Positions 17,167 through 24,655 of a DNA stretch of 30,085 nucleotides are shown here, piece after piece (the first letter of the stretch is position 1; every line of letters starts with the position of its first letter). Below the pieces are notes generated by a model, which searched no databases, was not told the origin of the DNA, and saw only the letters and a list, made by a program, of their open reading frames with translations. The stretch is from JBFHRE01 sp041746105. Lineage in GTDB: Bacteria > Actinomycetota > Acidimicrobiia > Spongiisociales > ZC4RG35. The stretch spans positions 1-30,085 of the forward strand of contig JBGTHP010000037.1 in the NCBI GenBank assembly GCA_041746105.1, given 5' to 3'. The position numbers were made by a program, and so were the translations under genes.

Positions 17167-18260
17167 TTTCGGTTCTCCTGGTCGAGTGTGGCTTGAACCA
17201 GCCGCGGGGTCAGATCGGGACGCACCGTGTGCGAACTGGCAATGGTCAATGCGGCGGCCGCATGGCCGAATCGAGCGGCTTCCTCGGGCGAACCTCCCTC
17301 GAGCAGCACGTGACAGAACCCACCCAGCATCGAGTCGCCGGCGCCGGTGACGTCTTGCACCGAGGTCGGCATGGCCGGAATCTCGATGGCGTTTTCGGTC
17401 GTGCTGAGCAGCGAGCCACGCTCGCCGAGTCGGATCCAGACCAGTTCGACGCCCCGGGCGTGCAGGGTTAGCGCTGCTGTTCGCACCTGGCGGTCGGTAC
17501 GCGTCGGCGAGTCGGTGAGCGCAGCGAGTTCGTCGCGATTGGGGGTGACGGCGTAGATCCGACCGTCGATTGCGTCCTTGAGACCGGCCGCCTTTGGCAC
17601 GCTGACCGGCTCGAAGACGGTGCGCACCCCTGAGGCCAGGTCCATTGCGTACTCGAGGGCATCAAGGCGCAGGTTTCCGTCGACGACCACCACCCCAGCG
17701 GTCGCGATCACGTCGCGCGCGTTGTGAAGTTGTTCTGGTCCGAGCTCGGCGGTCCCTTCCATATCAGCGATCGCGACGATGAGTTCACCGTCGACGTCGA
17801 GTACCGCGGTATAGGTACCGGTCGGCCGGTCGGTCCGCGCCACGTACTCGACACGTACGCCGGCAGCGGCGGTGTGATCGAGCAGGTTGTCGCCCATCGG
17901 GTCGCGCCCCACGATGCTGACCAGGTGAACGCGGTCACCCAGGCGGGCGAGGTTCTCGGCGATGTTGCGCGCAACCCCTCCCGGCGCCATCGAGCCGTGA
18001 CCGGGGTTGCTGGTATGGCCGGTCGCCCGGGCATTGCTTCGAGCCTTGAGGTCCACATTGGCCCCGCCGATGACGACGGCGCCGGGCCGCTCGGAGAGCA
18101 CATATCCCCGGCCGAGGATCACGCCCTTCTTGCCAAGATTGGACAGGTGAACATTGATCGAGGCCCGGCTGGTTCCCAGCGTTGCGGCCAACGCGTCGGT
18201 TCCTATCAGCGGATCGCGACGAAGCAAGTCGACGATCTGCTGTTCCCGTTCCGTGAGCAC
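17163..18260 (-). CDS. psuK: Pseudouridine kinase (PfkB family) with N-terminal HTH
   Basis: This 365-residue protein has two domains. Residues 1-55 form a winged-helix HTH (LTEREQQIVDLLRRDPLIG, then LAATLGTSRASINVHLSNL). Residues 60-365 form a PfkB ribokinase-type kinase with GGVARNIAENLARLG (94-108) and the ATP/anion-hole signature DVTGAGDSMLGGF (303-315), where Asp309 is the catalytic base. The kinase phosphorylates pseudouridine at the 5' position; psuG then splits the product. N-terminal HTH fusions are known in this kinase group and may let the enzyme autoregulate the operon. GTG 18260 is used as start because the HTH begins at once. Two direct repeats of GCACCTT(T)ACT overlap and precede this start codon. 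Confidence 0.92.
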
Positions 18261-18285
18261 CTTACTAGTCTAAGGCACCTTTACT
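18257..18285 (-). promoter_or_regulatory. Direct-repeat operator candidate at the psuK start
   Basis: GCACCTTACT (18257-18266) and GCACCTTTACT (18275-18285), read on the plus strand, are near-identical direct repeats 18 bases apart, almost two helical turns. The first covers the GTG start codon of psuK. CCTTA (18260-18264) and TAAGG (18271-18275) additionally form a short inverted repeat between them. Such sites would suit autorepression by the HTH domain of the kinase itself. Confidence 0.4.
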
Positions 18286-18476
18286 GGCATAAGCGAACGT
18301 TTCGTCGGCCCCTCGGTGCTGCTCCCGATCGCTCCCGAGACTCAACTGCGCAGCCCATTCAGAGGTATGGCCATGTTTTCTACTCGGTGCCTTCCGATTC
18401 GCTCTTTGAGAAACCGCCTACCGTGACCTTTCCGGTGAAAAGACAGTTCATCGGCGAGTACCGACTCTGTGAAGGC

Positions 18477-19208
18477 TCATCGAGGTCGCACCGATACCCG
18501 ATATCGATCCTTGAAGATCTCAGTTGAGACGTCGAGCCCAATTCGGCGGTACACCTCGTTGGGTATGCCGATGTCGGCCAGGAACATGTCTCCTGCCGTG
18601 TCGACGCGCAGACCTGTCTTGGGGAGGGCCAACGTAAGAGTCGCGGAACCGCGAACGTGCGCACCAGCCGCCTCACCAGTCGTGGCATCGATCCCCGAGG
18701 GAACGTCAAGACAGACCACCGGTGCGGCCTGAGTGCCGATCCAGCCGATCATCGCTTCAGGAACGCCGGTTGGTGCCCCTTTCAGGCTGTAGCCGATGAT
18801 TGAGTCAACAACCACTGCGGCTGTGAGGTTGTCGAGCTGGTCGAGCGACGCGAGTTTGCCACCAGTCAATTGGTAAGTGCCCAACTGTGCCCGAGGGACA
18901 GGATTGAGCCCCTCCGGATCAGACACCACGACTGTGACTTCAGCCCCACGATTGGCCAGGTGACGGGCAGCGCAGATCCCACCCCCACCGTTTCCCCCTC
19001 TACCCGCCAAAACAACAATTGGTGAGGATGCCCATTCAATGCCCAAAATGTCCAGCACGGTCAGAGCGAGGCTGCGCCCGGCATTCTCCATCATCTGATA
19101 GAGATTGGGCCCCATCTCCTCAGTGGCGATCCGGTCGATCTCGCGCATCTGCTCAGTCGTGACAGCGGGGACCTCGACCCCCGTATCCGTTGCGAAAGTA
19201 GTTGCCAT
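18477..19208 (-). CDS. nnrE: NAD(P)H-hydrate epimerase (YjeF N-terminal domain only)
   Basis: This enzyme interconverts the R and S forms of damaged, hydrated NAD(P)H so that the S-specific dehydratase can repair it. The 243 residues hold a single YjeF_N domain: TTEQMREIDRIATEEMG (about 18-34), YQMMENAGRSLA (about 37-48), the Rossmann-like VVLAGRGGNGGGGICAARHL (about 66-85), VVDSIIGYSLKG (about 132-143) and VVCLDVPSGIDATTG (about 164-178). The C-terminal ADP-dependent dehydratase domain found in many bacterial fusions is absent, so that enzyme must be encoded elsewhere. ATG 19208 is chosen by the usual family N-terminus; an ATG at 19277 is in frame. The gene stands 216 bases upstream of psuK on the same strand but is probably separately transcribed. 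Confidence 0.88.
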   Translation of the reverse strand: MATTFATDTGVEVPAVTTEQMREIDRIATEEMGPNLYQMMENAGRSLALTVLDILGIEWASSPIVVLAGRGGNGGGGICAARHLANRGAEVTVVVSDPEGLNPVPRAQLGTYQLTGGKLASLDQLDNLTAAVVVDSIIGYSLKGAPTGVPEAMIGWIGTQAAPVVCLDVPSGIDATTGEAAGAHVRGSATLTLALPKTGLRVDTAGDMFLADIGIPNEVYRRIGLDVSTEIFKDRYRVSVRPR

Positions 19209-19294
19209 CAGGTTGCGAGCGTAATGCTCACCGGGTAACCCAGGCCCAATCTCAGCCGAGCGGCACATCTGTCTCAACCGCCCGCAAACGTCGC

Positions 19295-19441
19295 CTATAA
19301 GGTGCGGGTGAACCCCGACTCCGAAGCGCAGGCAATCTCCGCTAGAGCGGCGACGTCGAGCGGTTCGGCGAAGTGGCGGTCGATGGCGTCGCGAGCCCGC
19401 AACAGGAATCGGTTTCTGTGCTCGTCAGACCGGGAGCGGTG
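19295..19441 (-). pseudogene. Remnant of an AraC-family HTH regulator
   Basis: The minus-strand frame ending at the TAG at 19295-19297 encodes 48 residues that read as the first helix-turn-helix of an AraC protein: RARDAIDRHFAEPLDVAAL, then AEIACASESGFTRTL and a stop. Intact members continue after this phenylalanine/arginine segment with a second HTH of some 50 residues; here the stop comes immediately. No ATG or GTG opens the frame, and it runs into the end of the DUF1905/OmdA gene. It is a truncated leftover with no likely function. The match is by motif recognition alone. Confidence 0.55.
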
Positions 19442-19442
19442 T

Positions 19443-19904
19443 TTAACGCTGCTTGCCGGCAAGGAATAGGTCCACGGCTTTGGCGATTCGTCGATCCCGG
19501 GTTTCGTCGGTCTTGGCGCCCGTGATCTGATCGGCGTGATATCGCTGGAGGCTGTTCGATAGATTTGCGAAAAAGGCCGCGGCTGTGGGCTCTCGATCCA
19601 ACGCCGCCTTGAATTCGTCCGGCACGTCGACCGCGCGCGGTCCTGTTGCGAGGGTCAAGGTGACGTCGATGGGATCACCTCCGGCCAGACCGGTCGCTTT
19701 GCGAACTGCTGCGCTCACGCTCACCAGGTACTTGCCGCCCATCACAGCGACGGTGTTTCGGTATTCGTAGCCGTTGACGTTCACCACAACCGCCGGTCGC
19801 TTCCCACCGCCGAGCGTCTCGACCAGCTCAGACGGCACCTCAATACCTGTGTTGTTCCCGAAAGACGAGAGGGTGGTTGTAAAGCTCACTAGCGGCGCAG
19901 ACAC
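19443..19904 (-). CDS. DUF1905 / YdeI-OmdA (bacteriocin-protection type) protein
   Basis: This 153-residue protein has two short domains. Residues 5-92 form a beta-barrel of DUF1905 type (SFTTTLSSFGNNTGIEVPSE, then RPAVVVNVNGYEYRNTVAV). Residues 95-153 form the helical YdeI/OmpD-associated segment (VPDEFKAALDREPTAAAFFA, LSNSLQRYHADQITGAKTDE, RIAKAVDLFLAGKQ). The latter is found in proteins once linked to resistance against antimicrobial peptides; the biochemical role is unknown. It has no signal peptide, so it is probably cytosolic. The start ATG at 19904 is without a strong ribosome site. Downstream on the same strand lies the AraC remnant, then the NAD(P)HX epimerase gene. Confidence 0.8.
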   Translation of the reverse strand: MSAPLVSFTTTLSSFGNNTGIEVPSELVETLGGGKRPAVVVNVNGYEYRNTVAVMGGKYLVSVSAAVRKATGLAGGDPIDVTLTLATGPRAVDVPDEFKAALDREPTAAAFFANLSNSLQRYHADQITGAKTDETRDRRIAKAVDLFLAGKQR

Positions 19905-20252
19905 ATCTCCATCTTCCTACCGGCGGTCACGCATGTTACCGACCTCGCCGACCCCGCTGCGGAGCCAGATCACCTCCCACCGAGCCGTCGGGCAAGGGTG
20001 GAAGATGTGCCGTGTCGTCGTTGTGGTTGGCGACCGATGCGCGAAGGCCATGGGCGCTGATTCTCCGTCGCTTCGAACCGTCGGCTCGTTCGAGCCAATC
20101 GGAACAGAGAGTGTCCGGTGTCGGGGCCCGTAGAGCGCGAACATCCCCGTCGGCGAGCGAAATGTTCTCTCGGGTATACGCCTATTCGGCGCAACAAGTC
20201 GGTGCCCTGCGAAGGGGCAGAGCCGGCGCCGAACGGTTGGTAGGCTCCGGGC
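19905..20252. other. 348-base intergenic stretch, nothing recognised
   Basis: This gap between the divergent DUF1905/OmdA and methyltransferase genes shows short open frames on both strands, but they are Arg/Ser-rich, lack ribosome sites and resemble no family I know. Promoters for both flanking genes must lie here; no box is convincing. Confidence 0.4.
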
Positions 20253-21014
20253 ATGACCGAGGGCGACGTCGAATACGTCGGGCTGATGGCCGAATCGTGG
20301 GACGCGCTCCGCGGCGATACGTCCGACTGGGATGACCGGCCTTTCTTTCTTGACGTCATCCGTGAGCGCGGCGAGCCCGTTCTCGACGTCGGCTGCGGGA
20401 CCGGCCGGCTGCTGCTCGATTACTTACAGCAAGGGATCGATATCGACGGCGTCGACAACTCCGCCGAGATGCTCGCATTGTGCCGGCGCAAGGCGGCGGG
20501 GCTGGGCCTGACGCCGAACCTCCACCTCCAGTCGATGGTGGACCTCGACCTGCCGCGGAGGTACAACACGATCATCGTGCCGTCGAGCTCCTTTCAACTC
20601 GTGCTCGATCGCGATGATGCCGGCCGCGCACTCGGGGCCTTCTACCTACACCTCGAGCCGGGTGGCACGCTGGCGATGCCGATCATCGTCCTCGACAAGC
20701 CTACGGAGGAAGACTGGACGCGCGAGGCTGTGCTCGACGAAGGCACGACGGTCCGCCGAACCTCCCGAGCGACGTTCGACCCGATGCGACGGGTCGAGTC
20801 GACCGACGACCTGTACGAGCTGTTCCGAGATGGCGAGCTGACTCGTTCCGAGCGCCACGTTCGCGAACGTGCCACGCTCTCATGGACGCCCAACGAGTTG
20901 CGTGACGCTCTCGTATACAGCGGATTCGGCGACCTCGAGTTCCTGTCCGGTTTCACCCGACGACCGCACGAGCCCGCCGACGAGACGTTCACGATCCTCG
21001 CCCGCCGCGGCTGA
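20253..21014 (+). CDS. Class I SAM-dependent methyltransferase
   Basis: This 253-residue methyltransferase has motif I VLDVGCGTGRLLLDYLQQG (about 43-61) and the following acidic strand end DIDGVDNSAEMLALCRRKA (about 63-81). A motif II-III region YNTIIVPSSSFQLVLDRDDA (about 104-123) and the post-motif LEPGGTLAMPIIV (about 133-145) follow. The C-terminal half is a beta-rich substrate lobe ending in ETFTILARRG. It resembles small-molecule methyltransferases of UbiE/Coq5 style with an N-terminal cap. The substrate is unknown. ATG 20253 is supported by conserved sequence starting within 10 residues. The gene is monocistronic; downstream lies the scar at 21133-21345 rather than a partner gene. Confidence 0.82.
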   Translation: MTEGDVEYVGLMAESWDALRGDTSDWDDRPFFLDVIRERGEPVLDVGCGTGRLLLDYLQQGIDIDGVDNSAEMLALCRRKAAGLGLTPNLHLQSMVDLDLPRRYNTIIVPSSSFQLVLDRDDAGRALGAFYLHLEPGGTLAMPIIVLDKPTEEDWTREAVLDEGTTVRRTSRATFDPMRRVESTDDLYELFRDGELTRSERHVRERATLSWTPNELRDALVYSGFGDLEFLSGFTRRPHEPADETFTILARRG

Positions 21015-21132
21015 CTTTGCTCGGCGGCGCCGGCATTGGTAGTTCATCCGACGACCACGTGGATCCTCGGAGTGGGCGATGGAGGGATCGAATCTGGGAC
21101 CTACGTCTGGTCCGGTGAATCTGGGGCGGCCC

Positions 21133-21252
21133 TCAGGGCGAGTTGAGCAATCCAGCCACGAGGTCCACGATCTTTTTGTCGTCGAATCCGGCGTCGATCG
21201 CCGGCGACCACCAGGTCCCAGGCGACGTCAGGTGACCGGCGACCGCCAGTCG
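21133..21252 (-). pseudogene. 3'-terminal fragment of a TetR-family regulator gene
   Basis: The minus-strand frame ending at TGA 21133-21135 encodes about 38 residues corresponding to the C-terminal helices of the intact TetR gene at 27193-27813: AVAGHLTS, TWWSPAIDAGFDDKKIVDL and AGLLNSP here, against AIAGHLTS, TWWSLAIDAGLDDQEIVDL and AGFLSSV there. About 26 of 37 positions agree by eye, and the nucleotide similarity also covers a few bases beyond the stop. Everything upstream, including the DNA-binding domain, is missing; at about 21252 the sequence switches to a different gene remnant. This piece cannot be functional. Confidence 0.75.
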
Positions 21253-21342
21253 CCGGCATCGACTGCCCGGGCACAGGCAGCTACACCTTGAACTGGAAGA
21301 GTTATTGCGGCGAGCACACGCTCGAGATGACCATTCGCTGAG
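21253..21342 (+). pseudogene. 3'-terminal fragment of a secreted lipoprotein gene
   Basis: The plus-strand frame ending in TGA at 21340-21342 reads GIDCPGTGSYTLNWKSYCGE and then HTLEMTIR. It matches the end of the Thr-rich lipoprotein encoded at 28973-29935, whose last residues contain PGTGTYTLNWTSYRGGE and then FEVTVP. No start codon, signal peptide or upstream domain is present; the sequence abuts the TetR remnant directly. Two cysteines flank the strand in this copy, unlike the intact gene. It is a degraded tail, presumably untranslated. Confidence 0.7.
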
Positions 21343-21608
21343 CATCGGCGGAGCCGGTGGTTGGCCCTGCCGAGCAAGCGACAACGGGTCTGGGGCGACT
21401 CGCTCCCGGGGCCATGCTCGGCACCAGGGAGCCGGCCCGATCGGGCGGGGGTCGGCACTCTTGAGATGTGTTGCAGTTTGGACGGCATTGTTGCCGAGCT
21501 GCTCGTAGCGTAGCCAAATCGGGATGGACCCTCCTGAGATGCCCGGCCCCGGGGAACCGGCCAACTTTCAGGCGAACCGGTCGAACCCCACACCTGGGAG
21601 TGAACACC

Positions 21609-22313
21609 ATGACTCGAGATCCACGCGCGGCACGGGTGGGCCTGCGCCGGTCGCAACTCTTCGCGGCGCTCCTCATCGCGATGATCGCTGCGACGACAAC
21701 CGCAGCCGCGCAGACCGAACCAAACATCTACACGGGATGCCTCAGCAGCAGCGGCACCATCAGTTCTGTCGCGATCGGCTCGGCGCCGGCAAAAGACTGC
21801 AAGAGAGATGTGCAGATCACCTGGAGCCAAACCGGTCCGCAGGGAGTGCCCGGTCCGCAGGGACCGGAAGGACCAGAGGGATCTCAAGGCGAGGCCGGTC
21901 CCCAGGGTGCACCGGGCTCTCTTCCTGATTCAGCCTGTGCAGTCGGCAGCTATGTCACAGGTATCACTGGAGGACAACTTGTTTGCTCACCGGTCACCAG
22001 CATGGTGAGCCCCAACGGGCAGTTCTCCGTCACCGTCACAGATACCGGCATCGTTCTCAAGAGCGCCACATTCAGCGAGATAAACATCGGACCCGTCGAA
22101 ATCTCCGTCGACTCGTTGCTCACCACCATCGATTCGGGCATATCGACCAATATTCGCGGGGGAATCGTGCAATTGGGATCTGGCGGTTGTGCACCCACGG
22201 CGAGAGTGACCGACCCCGTTCTCGTCAGTGGCACTACGCCCCCGGCTGGGGCCCCCTTGGTCCTCCAAGGCTCCATCCTGTTCGGATCACCGACCGTCCT
22301 GACCTGCGGCTAA
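21609..22313 (+). CDS. Secreted collagen-like (Gly-X-Y) repeat protein
   Basis: This 234-residue exported protein starts at ATG 21609, eight bases after GGGAG. An N-terminal signal peptide (basic RAARVGLRRSQ, hydrophobic LFAALLIAMIA, cleavage expected after TTTAAAQ near residue 35) leads to a small domain with paired cysteines (YTGCLSSSGT and KDCKRDVQITWSQ). Nine Gly-X-Y triplets follow at residues 76-103 (GPQGVPGPQGPEGPEG continues into GSQGEAGPQGAPG). The C-terminal 130 residues are beta-rich and contain three further cysteines, at SAC, GGC and the final TCG. The pattern of a Cys-containing head followed by GPQG triplets is common in bacterial surface proteins, where the short triple helix trimerises a globular tail. 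There is no cell-wall anchor, so it is likely extracellular. Ligand or partner unknown. Confidence 0.8.
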   Translation: MTRDPRAARVGLRRSQLFAALLIAMIAATTTAAAQTEPNIYTGCLSSSGTISSVAIGSAPAKDCKRDVQITWSQTGPQGVPGPQGPEGPEGSQGEAGPQGAPGSLPDSACAVGSYVTGITGGQLVCSPVTSMVSPNGQFSVTVTDTGIVLKSATFSEINIGPVEISVDSLLTTIDSGISTNIRGGIVQLGSGGCAPTARVTDPVLVSGTTPPAGAPLVLQGSILFGSPTVLTCG

Positions 22314-22366
22314 ACAGCCTATCGGACCGCTCGAGTTAGCCGGCTCCGGCAACACCACCCTCGAAC

Positions 22367-22399
22367 ACACGAAACCCCCGTCTACCGGGGGTTTCGTGT
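22367..22399. terminator. Strong bidirectional hairpin terminator
   Basis: A perfect 14-bp stem, ACACGAAACCCCCG (22367-22380) with its complement at 22386-22399, encloses the five-base loop TCTAC. It lies between the convergent collagen-like gene and the DAO-family oxidoreductase gene. Both strands carry GGGGGTTTCGTGT in the descending arm, so it could stop transcription from either side. No separate T-run follows. Confidence 0.7.
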
Positions 22400-22576
22400 C
22401 GTGGGCGGGCAAGAAGGCGGCTGCGACCAGCTCGGCACCATCGCGGAAACGGCGGACCAGAACGGCCGTGCCGACCGTGGCCTCACCGCTGTCGGCGGAT
22501 CGTTTCGCGCTCATGTCTCTCAGCTCGGTGAAGCCGGCCCGCCAAGCTGGGTGGCTTGGGCGTGATACCCACCGGA

Positions 22577-23887
22577 TCAACCAAGGACGCTGAACGATGA
22601 GTCGGCGTTGACTTCCCGGTTGCGGCTGAAGACCGACAGATCCAAATCGAGCCCGATGTGCGGCATCCTCACCCTGACCGGGTCGCGGTCGTGGTCGTGG
22701 CCGGCCTCGACCGCCTGGATCAATTTGGTCAGGCAGTAGGCGGCAATGTGCGAGTTCTTGAATTGGTTCCCACTGGTCCCGATCGCCATGTAGAAGCCGG
22801 GGAGATCCGACTTGTCATAAACGGGAATCCAGTCATCGCTCACGTCGTACAGGTCGACGACGCCTTTCTTGTCGCCCGGCACTCCAAGCGCGGGAAGCCG
22901 CCGGGCGAGACGGAGAACCTGCGCCTGCCACTGGGCGGCCGAGATGTTGCGATCGAAGTCATCGGGATCTTCCACCCAGATTTGGGGATCGCAGTCGGGA
23001 TCCTGGCTTCCCACCAGGATGTGATTGCCGACCTCTGGTCGGAAATAGGTGCCGAGATCGTCGTCGCCGACGAGCATCCCGTCCTTTTCGAAGTCGATTC
23101 CCTCCGGGGACGGCACATGATGGACCTCGTGGCGCAGCGCCCTCGTCTTGATGGCCATCTTGTCGGCTACGCCGGCCATTTCGTTGATAACGAACGAATG
23201 CGGCCCAGCGACGTTGACCACGATTGGGGCATCGACGGTGGTCGCGTCCGACAGTTCCACACCGGCGACACGGCCGTCCTCGATCCGTATCCCGGTCACC
23301 TCCACCCCGAAGATGAACTGACCACCCTTGGCTTCTGCCGCCCGCTGGAGGTTGTGCGTGGCGAGTTGAGGATCGGTGATGTAACCGGCGATCGGGGTGT
23401 AAACCGCACTCGTGATCTGTTTGGCCGGCTCCTCCCAGAACGCATCGTCCTCGGGACGCTTGGGAGGCGAATGCTGTCCCGTGTCGACACCGGGAAGACG
23501 CTTGACCAGCTTGTCCACGTCCCAGACCTCGTACTCGATCCCGATCTGGTCGAACAACGGCAACACCTTCTCCGTGTACCGGCTCTCGCCGCCGACATAC
23601 ACCGCCCCGCATTGCACGAACCCGGCGGCGCCCCGTTCGTCCTCAACCTCGAGGTAGTCCTGCCACTCCATCCAATAGTGGAAACCCTCATATGCCATGA
23701 CCACCCCGGACCAGGTCGAATAGTGCGTCCGCACGATCGCGCACGAGTTGGCCGTCGATCCATACCCGGCCGCAGGCAGTTTGTCGACGTTGAGGGTCTT
23801 GTATCCGGCCTTGGACATCTCGAAGGCGAGGTTCGCCCCAATGATCCCGGCTCCAATGATCACGGCGTCATACTTTGGATTACTCAT
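22577..23887 (-). CDS. FAD-dependent DAO-family oxidoreductase (sarcosine oxidase beta-like)
   Basis: This 436-residue flavoprotein belongs to the D-amino acid/sarcosine oxidase superfamily. The FAD-binding fold is at the N-terminus (YDAVIIGAGIIGANLAFEM), followed by STANSCAIVRTHYST, where family members hold the flavin and substrate. The central strand VVNVAGPHSFVINEMAG follows, and the C-terminal GFYMAIGTSGNQFKNSHIA closes the FAD site. Such enzymes oxidise secondary or primary amines of N-methyl or D-amino acids; the substrate here is not deducible. ATG 23887 is preferred because the fold starts six residues later and GGGGG precedes it; an open extension to 24058 is Pro/Arg-rich and unconserved. 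The 177-base leader contains stem-loops. The gene lies downstream of the small gene at 24065-24460 on the same strand and ends near a bidirectional terminator. Confidence 0.87.
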   Translation of the reverse strand: MSNPKYDAVIIGAGIIGANLAFEMSKAGYKTLNVDKLPAAGYGSTANSCAIVRTHYSTWSGVVMAYEGFHYWMEWQDYLEVEDERGAAGFVQCGAVYVGGESRYTEKVLPLFDQIGIEYEVWDVDKLVKRLPGVDTGQHSPPKRPEDDAFWEEPAKQITSAVYTPIAGYITDPQLATHNLQRAAEAKGGQFIFGVEVTGIRIEDGRVAGVELSDATTVDAPIVVNVAGPHSFVINEMAGVADKMAIKTRALRHEVHHVPSPEGIDFEKDGMLVGDDDLGTYFRPEVGNHILVGSQDPDCDPQIWVEDPDDFDRNISAAQWQAQVLRLARRLPALGVPGDKKGVVDLYDVSDDWIPVYDKSDLPGFYMAIGTSGNQFKNSHIAAYCLTKLIQAVEAGHDHDRDPVRVRMPHIGLDLDLSVFSRNREVNADSSFSVLG

Positions 23888-23975
23888 CGCCCCCGGAAGC
23901 CTACCGATCAGATCAGCGAGCGGTCTCCCCCGGCTCGCCGGACGCGACCGATTTGGGTCGGCACGACCTGTATCG

Positions 23976-23999
23976 GTTCCCACGGTCATCCATGGGAAC
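23976..23999 (-). other. Stem-loop in the leader of the DAO-family gene
   Basis: GTTCCCA (23976-23982) pairs perfectly with TGGGAAC (23993-23999) around a ten-base loop, midway in the 177-base gap upstream of the oxidoreductase. CCGA (23948-23951) with TCGG (23958-23961) lies between it and the start codon. Amine-oxidase genes are sometimes controlled by riboswitches, but I recognise no known class here. Confidence 0.3.
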
Positions 24000-24064
24000 T
24001 CTTCCGGCGTCGGCGAGCCTGGGCTCGGGCGATTTCCGGTGACGGATGCGAGCGTCACAAATGT

Positions 24065-24460
24065 TCAGAGTTCGGCCGCCTCGACCTCCGCCGCAAACGC
24101 ATCGAAGTCGCCGGCCACCGGCTGGTGGGTCCATACCCGCAGCCCCCGAAGCAATTCCGAGTAACCCTCTGCTCGCTCCGGCTTGACCACTACCCGCATC
24201 GCCACATCATCGCGCAACAAGGCGCGATATGCCTTCAGGATCGCCCGATGCTGGGGACGATCGAGGTCGAGAGCGAAGACGATGCCGTGGGCCGACTCGG
24301 CCACGGCACATCCGGTTCCCGAAAGGATCGGACACAGGCTCGCATGTTCGGGACCGTGACACACCATCACCCGGTGCCCCAGCGACTCCAGGAAGCCGGC
24401 GTCGTACTCGAGGTCGCCGGGGATGTCGAAGAGGATCGGACCCAGTTTCTCCTCGGTCAT
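24065..24460 (-). CDS. Conserved protein of unknown function
   Basis: I do not recognise a named family. The product is a 131-residue cytosolic alpha/beta protein. It contains VMVCHGPEHASLCPILSGTG with three spaced cysteines in all (VMVC, SLC and TGC), then AHGIVFALDLDRPQHRAILK and a C-terminal RVWTHQPVAGDFDAFAAEVE helix. The first part (LFDIPGDLEYDAGFLESLG) looks like a receiver-like or Rossmann-like fold, and the Cys/His cluster could bind metal. ATG 24460 is chosen because AAGGAG stands six bases upstream; the ATG at 24466 touches that motif. The gene is followed after about 180 bases by the DAO-family oxidase gene, so a joint role is possible but unproven. Confidence 0.6.
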   Translation of the reverse strand: MTEEKLGPILFDIPGDLEYDAGFLESLGHRVMVCHGPEHASLCPILSGTGCAVAESAHGIVFALDLDRPQHRAILKAYRALLRDDVAMRVVVKPERAEGYSELLRGLRVWTHQPVAGDFDAFAAEVEAAEL

Positions 24461-24535
24461 GAGCATCTCCTTCCGTAGACGTCCACCGTGCGCCGATGCT
24501 CGGACAGCCGAACAGTGCCGGAAGTCACAAATTGA

Positions 24536-24655
24536 GGAACGATCGAGAGGAACGGAGAACGAACGACTCGTTTGGCATCAGGATGGTCGAGGATTCTGGA
24601 ACTCACGGGAATCGAATGTCTGCCACATGACCTGAGGAGAACGGCAGCTACTGCC
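24536..24655 (+). pseudogene. Remnant of a tyrosine recombinase (phage-type integrase)
   Basis: An open frame after the TGA at 24533-24535 reads RTTRLASGWSRILELTGIEC and then LPHDLRRTAATA. The WSRILELTGIE helix followed by PHDLRRTAAT is the signature of the integrase catalytic domain's second box (His-x-x-Arg; His at 24626-24628). The sequence departs from the family immediately afterwards, so the final His/Trp box and the nucleophilic tyrosine are absent, as is the N-terminal domain. The piece is therefore dead, but it shows that an integrating element once inserted nearby. The rest of the 24461-24812 gap holds no gene. Confidence 0.6.

Noticed and set aside
17724..18527. 267-codon plus-strand frame across the psuK promoter
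   Set aside because: Antisense to psuK and running into the epimerase gene end; the C-terminal part is low-complexity and no motif is present.
22287..22580. 97-codon minus-strand frame between the collagen-like and DAO genes
   Set aside because: It contains the 14-bp terminator hairpin and overlaps the ends of both neighbours; no family resemblance.
22658..24478. 606-codon open frame on the plus strand
   Set aside because: It is antisense to the DAO-family oxidoreductase and the small gene beside it. It has Arg/His/Val-rich composition, no family motif and no ribosome site. High GC leaves such long antisense frames open.
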